Assembly (NCBI GenBank): GCA_964467635.1
Contig: CAYXRN010000008.1
Location: forward strand, 1 to 51,253
Length of the DNA: 51,253 nt
Direction: 5' to 3'
DNA from: FW021-bin31 sp964467635
GTDB taxonomy: Bacteria > Bacteroidota > Bacteroidia > Chitinophagales > Chitinophagaceae
In this document: one piece after another, positions 28,421-37,440 of the stretch
Position numbering within the stretch: the first letter of the stretch is position 1
How the letters are laid out: every line of letters starts with the position of its first letter
Position numbers and translations under genes: made by a program
The notes under the pieces: generated by a model
Told to the model about the DNA's origin: nothing
The model's input: the letters and a program-made list of their open reading frames with translations, nothing else
Database searches by the model: none

Positions 28421-28999
28421 ATGAAAAAATGGTTTATCCTGGCACTGCTGGTTTTTATTTACTTGGCCTCAGGAGCACAAGCAATAAAAATAATTACTAG
28501 CGAATATCCCTTGCCCGGTACGGTGACCGGGGACACCATTTATTACGCAAAAGACCGGCCACTTCAATGGGATGACTTCAGCGGCAAGGTTAACCAGTCC
28601 AGCACTATGGCTGCCGTTTCATTCACCGGTTTTAGCTACAACGCAACGATCCATGACAAAACAGATACGGTACAGGTACAAATATACCTGCAGGTATATT
28701 TTGTGAAAGCCGGCTCCTGGGTACGCCCGTCAGACAAAGACGCCCATGCATTGGCACACGAACAACTTCATTTTGATATTGCCAAATTAATGGAAGAACA
28801 ATTTAAAGATTCTCTGCACTTAAAAAAATTTGATCCCGAATACTATGCCATTGAGATTCACTGGTTGTATTGGGATTACTGGCGGAAAATGAACGACATA
28901 CAAGAAGCCTATGATAGGGAGACAGAAAACGGAAGAAACCACGTTAAACAAATGCAATGGAAGGATAAAATAACGAGCGCATTAAAGGCATTCAACTAA
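28421..28999 (+). CDS. Secreted DUF922-like zinc protease
   Basis: The 192-residue protein has a signal peptide (MKKWFILALLVFIYLASGAQA), which decides the start at 28421; an in-frame ATG at 28337 would place 28 polar residues ahead of it. H113-E114-Q-L-H117 in AHALAHEQLHFDIAKL is an HExxH zinc site in the DUF922 arrangement (HExxHxxIA). LQWDDFSGKV near 49 is a usual DUF922 opening. Its target is unknown. It is divergent from recO and alone on the plus strand here. Confidence 0.85.
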   Translation: MKKWFILALLVFIYLASGAQAIKIITSEYPLPGTVTGDTIYYAKDRPLQWDDFSGKVNQSSTMAAVSFTGFSYNATIHDKTDTVQVQIYLQVYFVKAGSWVRPSDKDAHALAHEQLHFDIAKLMEEQFKDSLHLKKFDPEYYAIEIHWLYWDYWRKMNDIQEAYDRETENGRNHVKQMQWKDKITSALKAFN

Positions 29000-29314
29000 G
29001 GCACTTATCGGAGAACCCAAAGATAAAAATCACGAAAGTCCCTTTCAACAAAGGCACGCACTTCGTTTTGTTCAAAAATAGCGGTCGCCGGGTCACCGCA
29101 TCATTCTTTTACTTTTTTTTAAACGATGGGCAGTAAAAAAACACTTTTTGATGCCGTGCTTCAAGGCGATTTGCTTTCCGGAATTGATCAGTCTTGTTGC
29201 CGTTTTACATCCGTATACATGCCGGGGAGCTTTACGGGTGCTTAAGTCATATAAGGAAACACCAAAAAAACTGTCTTACGCCCCATCGAAGACTGATGGC
29301 TGCTAGCCACCGCA
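29000..29314. other. Intergenic stretch between convergent genes
   Basis: Apart from the possible terminator at 29081-29119, no coding frame, RNA or repeat is seen between the DUF922-like gene and the PNGase F-like gene. Confidence 0.6.
29081..29119 (+). terminator. Possible intrinsic terminator after the DUF922-like gene
   Basis: GCGGT (29081-29085) and ACCGC (29095-29099) form a 5-bp GC-rich stem with a 9-base loop, followed by a T-rich tract to 29119. It lies 80 bases after the stop codon. The stem is short, so confidence is limited. Confidence 0.4.
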
Positions 29315-31000
29315 TTATTGGCTTCTTTTTCCGACCAGCGTTCCCGATACGTTCCAATAGCTAAAGCTATTACCCTCCGGTTTCCCTTGTGGTATAGCTA
29401 CTGTAAAGGCATGCCATCCCGGCGTCAAATGAGGCAACGGAATAAATACCGGGTTTGTAGTAGTACCGGGACACCAGCCCGAACGGCTGTAATCCGAAGA
29501 CGACAAGCCATTACTAAAGTTTCCCGAGGAGGGATTTTTTAAGCGGTAAGTAGCGCAATCCGTTCGCCAGGGGGTAAAAGAAAATATTTTTTTCCCGTCA
29601 ATGAAGACCGTATTCACTTTGGGGTTAAATTCATCTCCCCCGCCCCAGCCACCGTGACCCGTGCTGATATAACGCAGACGTAAATCCGTGATATCCCCCG
29701 GAACATACACGCGAACAGTCAGAGAATCATTTCCAAACAGCTTCCCATAGTTTTGCCCGCTCATCTCCATCACATTCACGGTGTTAAAAAGCGAAAGCAC
29801 CGCACGCGAAGTACCCCTATCCGACCCTCCCGGATAATAGTTTAAGCTCAGGGAAACGGTATGCCCTTTTTTATCATAATTGCCAATATAAACGCCAATC
29901 CAGGTATCGCCCCGAAGCAAAGGCAATAAAGCGGTGATATCCTGTGTGTAGGTCACTGAATCCGCCCAGTGGTATCCCTTTATTTTAACTTTATCATTGT
30001 ACGCCCCGATACCAAAAGGCGTATAGAAACGCATCAACTCCACCGGAGGAGTATAATCGGCTGTTGCGACAATTCCCTGGTAGCTATTGCCTTTGTTGTC
30101 TTTATACACCGGCAATACCTTTATACCCTTTTGCAACGCATCTAAAAAAGAAACCGAATCGGTGGTAGGAATAACAAATACGCTTCCCGTCCGGTCATAG
30201 GCGTCTCCATTTGAATATTGGGTTAACGTAGCGAAAACATTCCCGTTAAAGTTTTCAGGTAAATGGATTTTTTTTGCAATAACAGTTCCCTTGGAGAAAC
30301 GATATACTTTGTTCATCTGTTCATCTTCGGGATTTACAATGGTATCCCCAAAATTAATTGGTTGGTCGACAAAAACAGGAATAGTCTTGTATCGGCTTTT
30401 GATTTGTAAGGCTCTGAAGGTGGCTTCTCCAACCAACTTACCTTTCTTCGGCTCAACAACCAGCGAATCGGCAAGCTTACCCAGCTGGATATTTTTTGCA
30501 ACGATTTCAAAGTTACCATTCCGGACAACTTTTAATACCAAACCAAGGAAAGGAGCTATCTCAATATCCGGGCTGCCTTTTATCGGAAGGGCGTCCGTAT
30601 ACCATACATCAATGTGATTGGAGCGAATAACCAGTTGTGCTTTGTGACATAAGTAACCCGATATGGTGGCCGTGTCAGAAAGCAGTGTAGTTTCGACAAG
30701 GGAGTCGAAAGGCGTGCTAGTCGAATAATTTCGCCCCTTCACTACAAGGGATTTGAAAACAGCTTTTTTATTATAATCGATAAATTCGACACCCTGCTTC
30801 CTGCCACTTGATTGCAACACCGCTATACCATCTTTAAAACTCATCAATAAGGGATGGTTTGCCCGGATGGTTTTCCCGTTGTATTTAAACCCGTAAGAAA
30901 TTACTCCCTTTTGCGCAGATACACAAAAGGGAGTAAAGCCCAAACTAAAAGTTACAACGATAAAAACAATAAAGTTCTTTGTCACCGCACCCTTCTTCAT
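29315..31000 (-). CDS. PNGase F-like peptide-N-glycosidase with N-terminal GLPGLI-like domain
   Basis: This 561-residue secreted protein has a signal peptide ending CVSAQ. Residues about 30-190 resemble the GLPGLI family (GYLCHKAQLV, IDVWYTDALPI, GLVLKVVRNG), comparable in place to the extra N-terminal domain of PNGase F-II. Residues about 205-561 match the two beta-sandwich domains of PNGase F: GDAYDR (D269, R270) aligns by eye with D60/R61, GGGDEFN (E457) with E206, and RSGWCPG (R506, W509) with R248/W251. The position of E118 appears to be Gly (G373). It would cleave N-glycans from glycoproteins or free glycopeptides if active. It starts 12 bp after the Gfo/Idh/MocA gene, so it is likely in that operon. 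Confidence 0.85.
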   Translation of the reverse strand: MKKGAVTKNFIVFIVVTFSLGFTPFCVSAQKGVISYGFKYNGKTIRANHPLLMSFKDGIAVLQSSGRKQGVEFIDYNKKAVFKSLVVKGRNYSTSTPFDSLVETTLLSDTATISGYLCHKAQLVIRSNHIDVWYTDALPIKGSPDIEIAPFLGLVLKVVRNGNFEIVAKNIQLGKLADSLVVEPKKGKLVGEATFRALQIKSRYKTIPVFVDQPINFGDTIVNPEDEQMNKVYRFSKGTVIAKKIHLPENFNGNVFATLTQYSNGDAYDRTGSVFVIPTTDSVSFLDALQKGIKVLPVYKDNKGNSYQGIVATADYTPPVELMRFYTPFGIGAYNDKVKIKGYHWADSVTYTQDITALLPLLRGDTWIGVYIGNYDKKGHTVSLSLNYYPGGSDRGTSRAVLSLFNTVNVMEMSGQNYGKLFGNDSLTVRVYVPGDITDLRLRYISTGHGGWGGGDEFNPKVNTVFIDGKKIFSFTPWRTDCATYRLKNPSSGNFSNGLSSSDYSRSGWCPGTTTNPVFIPLPHLTPGWHAFTVAIPQGKPEGNSFSYWNVSGTLVGKRSQ

Positions 31001-31012
31001 AAAAAGATTTTT

Positions 31013-32215
31013 TCACGATCCTTCTTTTACCTGCTCGATTATCTTACCACTTTTCTTGTCTTTCAGGATCAATTTGGTAGCACCGTAATGCGTCGTTTCT
31101 TCTTTGATCAGATAGTATTGATCGTCGTAATCGGTTAAAACGGACTCTTTTTGTACACCTTCTCTTCCACGCCATACCGGTAGTTCTACCGGCTCCCACT
31201 TTTTGCTCTTCGCAGACTTATAAGCGGCATCGATAATAGCATTGACGATGTAGCCATCGTAAAACGTCTCTTTTGGATCGTGCTTCTGCTCAATCGCCAT
31301 AAACATATCTTCAAACATATGGTTATAGCCAAGATCGTTGAGCTCATCGCCCATCGGAAACAGCCATCCGGTATTGCTTTCTGCTTTCTCGGCCAGATAA
31401 TCACCGCCTTTCCCTGTCGTAAACATTTCAAAACCGGTACGCAGAAAGTTATTGATCCAGATCGTGCCTTCCGTGCCCATTACCTCATCACGCAAATCCA
31501 GTCCCCCACGGAAAGTCCAGCTTGCCTCAAACTGTCCGATCGCTCCATTTTCGTATTTGACCAGCCCGATTGCGTGATCTTCCGCCGAAATGGGTTTTAC
31601 CTGCGTATCCGCCCAACACATGACCTCTACAGGTTTGATGTCTTTTCCGATATAGCTGCGCGCTATTTCAATGCAGTGACAACCCAGATCCAGGATGGCA
31701 CCGCCACCGGCCTGCTCCATATCCCAAAACCATTCGCTATGCGGTCCGGGATGGGTTTCTCTGGACTTTGCCCATAAGATTCGTCCTAAAGCCCCGTTTT
31801 GCACGCTCTCCAATGATTTTAACGTTTTAGGCGTGTACACCAGATCCTCCAGATAACCATTAAAAATACCGGCTTCCTCCACCGCCTTCATCATACGCAA
31901 AGCTTCTTCCGCATTCCTACCTAAAGGTTTAGTTATAATAACCGCTTTCTTTGCATCTACGCATGCCATAACCGCTTTCTCATGGATATTGTTGGGCAAA
32001 GCAATACAAACTACATCAGCATCCGCATTGCTAACGGCTTCCTGCAGTGTAGTTGTATAATGCGGAACACTATAATCTTCCGCAAACTTCCTGGCACTTT
32101 TGTCTCTACGCGAGTAAACACTTACAATTTTGTCCTGTGACCGTCCTTTTGTAATAGCATCGGCATAAAACCGGGCGATAAAGCCGGAGCCGAGCATCGC
32201 AATTTTTCTACTCAT
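31013..32215 (-). CDS. Gfo/Idh/MocA-family oxidoreductase
   Basis: The 400-residue NAD(P)-dependent sugar dehydrogenase has a Rossmann N-terminus (IAMLGSGFIARFYADAI) and the lysine motif TKPLGRN near 100, in which the usual Glu before Lys-Pro is Thr. The catalytic-side signature GGAILDLGCHCIEIARSYIG is near 174. No signal peptide is seen, so it acts in the cytosol. Typical substrates are sugars, inositols or sugar nucleotides; this one cannot be named. It lies 31 bp after the symporter gene and just before the PNGase F-like gene. Confidence 0.92.
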   Translation of the reverse strand: MSRKIAMLGSGFIARFYADAITKGRSQDKIVSVYSRRDKSARKFAEDYSVPHYTTTLQEAVSNADADVVCIALPNNIHEKAVMACVDAKKAVIITKPLGRNAEEALRMMKAVEEAGIFNGYLEDLVYTPKTLKSLESVQNGALGRILWAKSRETHPGPHSEWFWDMEQAGGGAILDLGCHCIEIARSYIGKDIKPVEVMCWADTQVKPISAEDHAIGLVKYENGAIGQFEASWTFRGGLDLRDEVMGTEGTIWINNFLRTGFEMFTTGKGGDYLAEKAESNTGWLFPMGDELNDLGYNHMFEDMFMAIEQKHDPKETFYDGYIVNAIIDAAYKSAKSKKWEPVELPVWRGREGVQKESVLTDYDDQYYLIKEETTHYGATKLILKDKKSGKIIEQVKEGS

Positions 32216-32246
32216 AAATCTTTTGCCTTTTTAATTTAAAAAAATC

Positions 32247-33512
32247 CTATACCATTTCTACAGGTTCCGCCTGTACGGAGCTTTTATTCTTTTCGTCTTT
32301 CGCTTTGAATAAGATCACAAACAAGATCATTACGACGATGGATATCCCGGCGGGAATGAGCCATATCCCTTTCCAATCGTGCAACCCTCCCGCAATTTCA
32401 TAGTTCTGGGCAACCACCCCCGCAATTAATGAACCAATCAACAAACCTATTCCATAAGTTCCCAGGGTGATTAAGCCCTGTGCAGCACTCTGAAATTTCT
32501 TACCGGCCTGGTTATCGGTATAAATCTGACCGGTGACGAAGAAGTAATCATAGCAAATACCGTGGATGGCAATACCAATAAACAACAAGAACCATAAACC
32601 GCTGCCACTGCCCTCTATGTAGCCGAAGGCAAAGCATACATAACGTACCGCCCAGGCGAGCATCCCCAATGCCAGCATTTTCTTAACGCCCAATTTTTTG
32701 AAGAAGAAAGGCATTAATAACATAAACAAGACTTCAAAGCCCTGACCTATGGTCATCTTTCCCGCAGCGCCTTCCATGCCGACTTCAACTAAAAACGGGT
32801 TTGCAAAAGCATAGTAAAAGGCCGTGGGAATACAAATAGCGATTGAAGCAATAAAGAAAATTAAAAAGTTCTTATTCTTCAGAAGTTTAATCGCATCAAA
32901 GCCTAACAATTCACCCACCGACGTCTTGACGTTGCGTTTAAGTGGTAAGGTAGAAGGTAAAGAAAAACTGTATATCCCCAGGACCAATGAAGCAATCGCC
33001 GCCATCTTAAAAGTCAGGACAAGCTGATGCCCGTCATCCCAGTTTAACACCATGATCAACAAACCGGCTATGATCCAACCTACGGTTCCCAATACGCGGA
33101 TAAACGGAAATTCTTTTTCCGCATCGTCCATTTGCCGCATCGAGATGGTATTGACCAACGCCAAGGTAGGCATGTACAAAATCATATAGATCAAGATATA
33201 CGTATAAAAAGCATCGAAGTCATTAGCTAAAGCAGCCAACCACATCAATACAGCGCCCACGATATGCAAGGCACCCAAGATCTTTTGCGCGGAGAAAAAT
33301 TTATCCGCGATCAACCCTACAATAAAAGGCGCTATGATGGCACCGATTGACTGTGTGGCAAACGCGATGCCCACCTGCACTCCAGTAGCCCCCAGTCCAC
33401 CGGCATCCGCAGGTCGCAGCAAATACGTACCCATAGTAACAAACCAGGCTCCCCAGATAAAAAATTCCAGGAACATCATTACGGATAATCGGAATCGAAC
33501 AGATGCATTCAT
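32247..33512 (-). CDS. MFS transporter, nucleoside:H+ symporter (NupG-like) family
   Basis: This is a 421-residue inner-membrane protein with about 12 hydrophobic segments. It matches the Nuc_H_symport/NupG branch by MMFLEFFIWGAWFVTMGTYL at the N-terminus, FIVGLIADKFFSAQKILG near 59 and FIRVLGTVGWIIAGL near 136. In Bacteroidota such genes often sit beside Gfo/Idh/MocA dehydrogenases, as here, so the cargo is more likely a sugar or derivative than a nucleoside (inference). It heads the three-gene minus-strand run to the PNGase F-like gene. Confidence 0.9.
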   Translation of the reverse strand: MNASVRFRLSVMMFLEFFIWGAWFVTMGTYLLRPADAGGLGATGVQVGIAFATQSIGAIIAPFIVGLIADKFFSAQKILGALHIVGAVLMWLAALANDFDAFYTYILIYMILYMPTLALVNTISMRQMDDAEKEFPFIRVLGTVGWIIAGLLIMVLNWDDGHQLVLTFKMAAIASLVLGIYSFSLPSTLPLKRNVKTSVGELLGFDAIKLLKNKNFLIFFIASIAICIPTAFYYAFANPFLVEVGMEGAAGKMTIGQGFEVLFMLLMPFFFKKLGVKKMLALGMLAWAVRYVCFAFGYIEGSGSGLWFLLFIGIAIHGICYDYFFVTGQIYTDNQAGKKFQSAAQGLITLGTYGIGLLIGSLIAGVVAQNYEIAGGLHDWKGIWLIPAGISIVVMILFVILFKAKDEKNKSSVQAEPVEMV

Positions 33513-33687
33513 AAATATCTTTTTAATTTGAATAAAGATTTTTCCAATAAAGCCGCTATATTACTAAAATTATTTCTGGAAAAAACATTTTTTATATGAA
33601 ATAAGCAATAGGGAGGATAGAAAAAGACTTCCTTGTAGTGCATTCCAATAAAAACCCCTACCTTGTGGAAAATTACTTGCAATCAAC

Positions 33688-35277
33688 ATGCGTCAAAAAT
33701 TTATTATCTTCATTGTTCTTTCGTGTCTTCTTGTTGCCGTACTGGGTTATTTTTTTCATTGGGTTTTTTGGTTTTTTATTTTGTTGGGGCCTATTTTGAT
33801 TCTGGGGCTGATCGATATGCTGCAGGTAAAGCACACGATTATGCGCAACTACCCTGTACTGGGCAGGATGCGTTACCTGATGGAAGATCTTCGTCCTAAG
33901 GTTTATCAATACTTTGTAGAAAGCGATACGGATGGCAAGCCCATTAACCGGGTGGACCGTTCAACCATCTACCAGCGGGCAAAAAGGCAGCTGGATACCC
34001 AGCCTTTCGGTACGCAGTTCAATACCTACAGTGAGGGGTATGAATGGCTGGCCCATTCGATCAACCCGGTAGATTTTCATAAGCTGAACAAAGATCCCAG
34101 GGTCACTTTTGGATCAAATGATTGCAAGCAGCCTTATTCGGCTTCTATACTCAACATTTCCGCCATGAGCTTTGGTTCGTTGAGCGCCAATGCCATAGAA
34201 GCCCTGAATGCAGGCGCAAAAATTGGCAATTTTGCGCACAATACAGGGGAAGGGGGCGTCAGTCAGTATCATCTTAAACACGGCGGAGACATTATCTGGC
34301 AGATCGGGACCGGCTATTTTGGCTGCCGGGACGAAAATGGGCAATTCGATCCGGGACTCTTTGAAAAAAAATCCCACTATCCGCAGATAAAAATGATTGA
34401 AATAAAACTTTCCCAGGGGGCCAAACCCGGGCATGGGGGCATTTTACCAGGTCAAAAAAACACGCCTGAAATTGCCGCTACCCGGCATGTGAAACCCTAC
34501 GAAACCATCTACTCTCCCACTTTCCATACCGCTTTCAACACCCCTGTAGGATTAATGCAATTTGTCCAACAGCTGAGAGCGCTTTCCGGCGGAAAGCCCG
34601 TAGGCTTTAAATTGTGTGTGGGCAGACGCACCGAAATTTACTCCATTTGTAAAGCCATCATCGAGACAGGTATTTCCCCTGATTTCATTACGGTTGATGG
34701 CGGAGAAGGCGGTACAGGCGCTGCGCCTCCAGAGTTTTCCAATTCTATTGGCATGCCGTTTATGGATGGGCTGGCCTTCGTCCATAATTCCCTGGTAGGT
34801 TTTAACCTCAGAGACAAATTGAAAATCATCGGTTCTGGAAAGGTCCTTACCGGATTTCACATTGCCCGGGCCATAGCACTGGGCGCTGACACCTGCAACA
34901 GCGCCCGCGCCATGATGATGGCCCTGGGATGCATCCAGGCCTTGCTCTGCAATACGAACAAATGCCCTACCGGTGTAGCTACGCAGGACAAATGGAAAAT
35001 GCGGGGATTGGTGGTAGCCGACAAGAAATACCGGGTCGCCAATTACCACAAGGACACCGTTGAAAGTTGCGTGGAGCTAACCTCTGCACTCGGGTTTACC
35101 GATCCCCACCAGATTACCCGGGATCATGTCTATCGCCGGATATTTATGAATACCGTAAAGACCTTCGAAGAGATTTATCCCTCGTGGCCTGCAGGATATT
35201 TACTGGATGACCGCAATATTCACAATGATGAAATCCGCAGGGAACTCGATCTGGCCACTACGGAAAAATGGTATTGA
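33688..35277 (+). CDS. FMN-binding glutamate synthase-family protein (stand-alone, membrane-anchored)
   Basis: The 529-residue protein has two hydrophobic N-terminal segments (residues about 5-47), then the FMN/Fe-S glutamate synthase domain. Visible motifs are ISAMSFGSLSANAIEAL, HNTGEGG, LSQGAKPGHGGILPG, VDGGEGGTGAAP and CIQALLCNTNKCPTGVATQ, the cluster-binding region. There is no glutaminase or GXGXG domain, unlike GltB of this window. Such proteins are widespread but poorly characterised; a glutamate synthase activity should not be assumed. It is divergent from the symporter operon and 72 bp ahead of a small Cys/His-rich secreted protein. Confidence 0.9.
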   Translation: MRQKFIIFIVLSCLLVAVLGYFFHWVFWFFILLGPILILGLIDMLQVKHTIMRNYPVLGRMRYLMEDLRPKVYQYFVESDTDGKPINRVDRSTIYQRAKRQLDTQPFGTQFNTYSEGYEWLAHSINPVDFHKLNKDPRVTFGSNDCKQPYSASILNISAMSFGSLSANAIEALNAGAKIGNFAHNTGEGGVSQYHLKHGGDIIWQIGTGYFGCRDENGQFDPGLFEKKSHYPQIKMIEIKLSQGAKPGHGGILPGQKNTPEIAATRHVKPYETIYSPTFHTAFNTPVGLMQFVQQLRALSGGKPVGFKLCVGRRTEIYSICKAIIETGISPDFITVDGGEGGTGAAPPEFSNSIGMPFMDGLAFVHNSLVGFNLRDKLKIIGSGKVLTGFHIARAIALGADTCNSARAMMMALGCIQALLCNTNKCPTGVATQDKWKMRGLVVADKKYRVANYHKDTVESCVELTSALGFTDPHQITRDHVYRRIFMNTVKTFEEIYPSWPAGYLLDDRNIHNDEIRRELDLATTEKWY

Positions 35278-35349
35278 CCCTTAAACAATTACCAGGCCTT
35301 ATTTGTAGAGAAAGGAGTATTATCTTTTAAACTAAATTAAAATACCGTT

Positions 35350-35730
35350 ATGAAAGGTTTAAAAATTCGTATGCCTAAAATAGCCGGTTCACTACTCGTT
35401 GGGGGACTGACTGTTATGTCTATGAGCGCCTTCGGACAAAGTGCCAAAACACTGAAAGGGGAAGTGTTAGACATGTCCTGCTATATGGGACACGGCGCTA
35501 AAGGAAAAGGGCATCAGCAGTGCGCGCAAATGTGCCTGGATAAAGGCTTGCCCGCCGGCCTGCTCACCAGCGACGGGAATGTGTATCTTTTAGTAGAGGA
35601 TCACGACAAAGCCAAAGCCTATGAAAAAGCGATTAAACACGCGGCCGACAACATCCAGGTCACCGGAAAAGTGATCAACAAAAACGGGGTTCAGGCTCTG
35701 GTTGTAGAAGAGGTAAAGGCCAGCAGTTAA
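35350..35730 (+). CDS. Small secreted Cys/His-rich protein, unknown function
   Basis: The 126-residue protein has a signal peptide ending SAFGQ (residue 30). The mature part has DMSCYMGHGAKGKGHQQCAQMC, giving C44, H48, H55, C58 and C62, a likely metal-binding cluster. A beta-rich stretch follows (LLVEDHDKAKAYEKAIK, VTGKVINKNGVQALVVEEV) like an OB fold. I do not recognise a named family. It could bind a metal or a small redox cofactor in the periplasm. It is close downstream of the FMN-binding protein and may share its message. Confidence 0.85.
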   Translation: MKGLKIRMPKIAGSLLVGGLTVMSMSAFGQSAKTLKGEVLDMSCYMGHGAKGKGHQQCAQMCLDKGLPAGLLTSDGNVYLLVEDHDKAKAYEKAIKHAADNIQVTGKVINKNGVQALVVEEVKASS

Positions 35731-35744
35731 ACTCTGCCGAAGGC

Positions 35745-36146
35745 CTATTCATCATCATCCTCGGGGAAACGGTCCTTGATATAGGTTACCTCGGTCTTTC
35801 CATGTGCCTTTGGTCTGCCGTCTTCTCCCATATTCACCAAGACCAGTTTTTCAATGGTTAAAATACGCTTGCGGGTCAGTTTATTTCTGACAATGCAGCG
35901 TAGGGTGAGAGAACTATTGCCGAATTCCACTACCTCCATCCCCATTTCAATGATATCGCCCTGCCGGGCAGAGCTCACAAAGTTGATCTCCGAAATAAAT
36001 TTGGTGACTACACGATGGTTATCCAATTGGATAATGGCATAAATGGCAGCTTCTTCGTCTATCCAGCGAAGAAGGCTGCCACCAAATAAAGTGCCGTTCG
36101 GATTTAGATCTTCAGGTAAGATCCATTTCCGGGTATGAAAATTCAT
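35745..36146 (-). CDS. Acyl-CoA thioesterase, hotdog fold
   Basis: The 133-residue protein has the YciA/ACOT-type hotdog signature PNGTLFGGSLLRWIDEEAAIYA near residue 16, with the catalytic Asp in WIDEEAA. It hydrolyses acyl-CoA thioesters in the cytosol. The start codon directly abuts the transaldolase stop, so the pair is co-transcribed. It converges with the small secreted protein 14 bp away. Confidence 0.94.
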   Translation of the reverse strand: MNFHTRKWILPEDLNPNGTLFGGSLLRWIDEEAAIYAIIQLDNHRVVTKFISEINFVSSARQGDIIEMGMEVVEFGNSSLTLRCIVRNKLTRKRILTIEKLVLVNMGEDGRPKAHGKTEVTYIKDRFPEDDDE

Positions 36147-37241
36147 TTAAGCTACGGTTTGTTTCTTTTGCTTTTCAATAGCTTCCATCAGCTTGTCATA
36201 CGGCTGATTGAATTTTTCAATCCCTTCGTCCTCCAGCTGTTGGGTAACCTGGTCGATATCAATCCCTCCCTGCTTCAGGTCTTCCAGTACCTTGTTGGCA
36301 TGATCCATGTCCTCTTCCAGGCAACTTTCAGCCTTGCCATGGTCACGGAACGCCTCAATGGTCTCCAGCGGTAGGGTGTTGATGGTATTTTTCCCGATCA
36401 GTGCTTCTACATACTTCACATCACTGTAATCGGGGTTTTTGGTGCTGGTACTTGCCCACAGAACGCGCTGCTTCTGCGCGCCTTTTGCCTCCAGCGCCTT
36501 AAAACGTTCGGTGCTGAATACCTCTTTATAAATTTCATAGGCCTTTTTAGCAGAAGCGATGGCTACTTCCCCTTTCAAATCCTTCAGCCCTTTTTCTTCC
36601 AACTGCGGGTCTACCAGTACATCAATGCGGCTGAGGAAAAAGCTGGCTACCGAAGCAATGTGATTGATCGGCTCACCGGCCTTTACCCGGTCTTCCAATC
36701 CTGAAAGGTAGGCATCGGTCACTTCTTTATACCGGGGCAATCCAAACAATAAAGTAATATTGATATTGATCCCTTCGCTAATACACTGGCGGATAGCGGG
36801 AAGTCCTTCCTTGGTACCGGGTATTTTAATCATAACGTTTTCCCTGCCGACAGCCTTCCAGAGTTCTTTAGCCTGCGCGATGGTACCTTCCGTATCGTTG
36901 GCCAAATGCGGATTGACCTCCAGGCTTACAAAGCCATCACCACCATTTGTTTGTTCAAATACAGGCTGGAAAATCCCGGTTGCCTGCTGGATATCCTTAA
37001 TGGCCAAACTGAAAAAAATGTCGTCATTGCTGTCTTTTTCTTTCGAAAAGGTAGCAATATCGGCGTCATAATCCTGGCTGCCATTAATGGCTTTGGCAAA
37101 AATAGCCGGATTGGAAGTCACCCCGCAAACACCATCTTCATCTCTGAGCTGCTGCAGTTTACCGTTATTCATAATCTCTCTGTTGAGAAAATCCAACCAG
37201 ATGCTTTGACCGAGGCTATGAATTTGTTTTACCTTATTCAT
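36147..37241 (-). CDS. tal: Transaldolase
   Basis: This 364-residue protein fits transaldolase of the pentose phosphate pathway. It shows SIWLDFLNREIM, the opening pattern VTSNPAIFAKAI near residue 41, and NVMIKIPGTKEGLPAIRQC near 135 with the Schiff-base lysine (KIPGT). Later come SVASFFLSRID and LWASTSTKNPDYSDVKYVEALIG. Sugar phosphates from pentose catabolism would enter central metabolism here. It is divergent from the uronate operon. It may be relevant to pentose use by the PUL, but it is a housekeeping enzyme. Confidence 0.95.
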   Translation of the reverse strand: MNKVKQIHSLGQSIWLDFLNREIMNNGKLQQLRDEDGVCGVTSNPAIFAKAINGSQDYDADIATFSKEKDSNDDIFFSLAIKDIQQATGIFQPVFEQTNGGDGFVSLEVNPHLANDTEGTIAQAKELWKAVGRENVMIKIPGTKEGLPAIRQCISEGININITLLFGLPRYKEVTDAYLSGLEDRVKAGEPINHIASVASFFLSRIDVLVDPQLEEKGLKDLKGEVAIASAKKAYEIYKEVFSTERFKALEAKGAQKQRVLWASTSTKNPDYSDVKYVEALIGKNTINTLPLETIEAFRDHGKAESCLEEDMDHANKVLEDLKQGGIDIDQVTQQLEDEGIEKFNQPYDKLMEAIEKQKKQTVA

Positions 37242-37377
37242 TTTCCTAATTTGTTTTTAAATTAATAATTTTAATGCGCACTCTCTCAGGAGTAGTTTTT
37301 TACAAAATAAAAAAATCTTTTCGATAAATCCTTAAAGTCAACACTTAATTCTATTAAAATGTTTATGAAAAACAATC

Positions 37378-37389
37378 GCAAACGTTTGC
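37378..37389. promoter_or_regulatory. LacI-type operator palindrome
   Basis: The 12 bases GCAAACGTTTGC form a perfect palindrome with the central AACGTT typical of LacI/GalR-family operators. It covers the predicted -33 element of the uronate operon, so binding should repress. The regulator gene is not in the window. Confidence 0.6.
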
Positions 37390-37416
37390 ATTCTATAGAA
37401 AATCTCTTTACCTTTA
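37385..37416 (+). promoter_or_regulatory. Predicted promoter of the uronate operon
   Basis: TTTG at 37385-37388 and TACCTTTA at 37409-37416 (7/8 to TAnnTTTG) are separated by 20 bases, a standard Bacteroidota arrangement. Transcription would start near 37423, giving a leader of roughly 20 nt before the ATG at 37441. Confidence 0.55.
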
Positions 37417-37440
37417 TCGCTTAAAAAAAATAAAAGTGCC

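Noticed and set aside
37378..37389. Palindrome read as a PurR site
   Set aside because: The core matches PurR boxes, but that is shared by the whole LacI family, the downstream genes are for uronates, and purine control has no support here.
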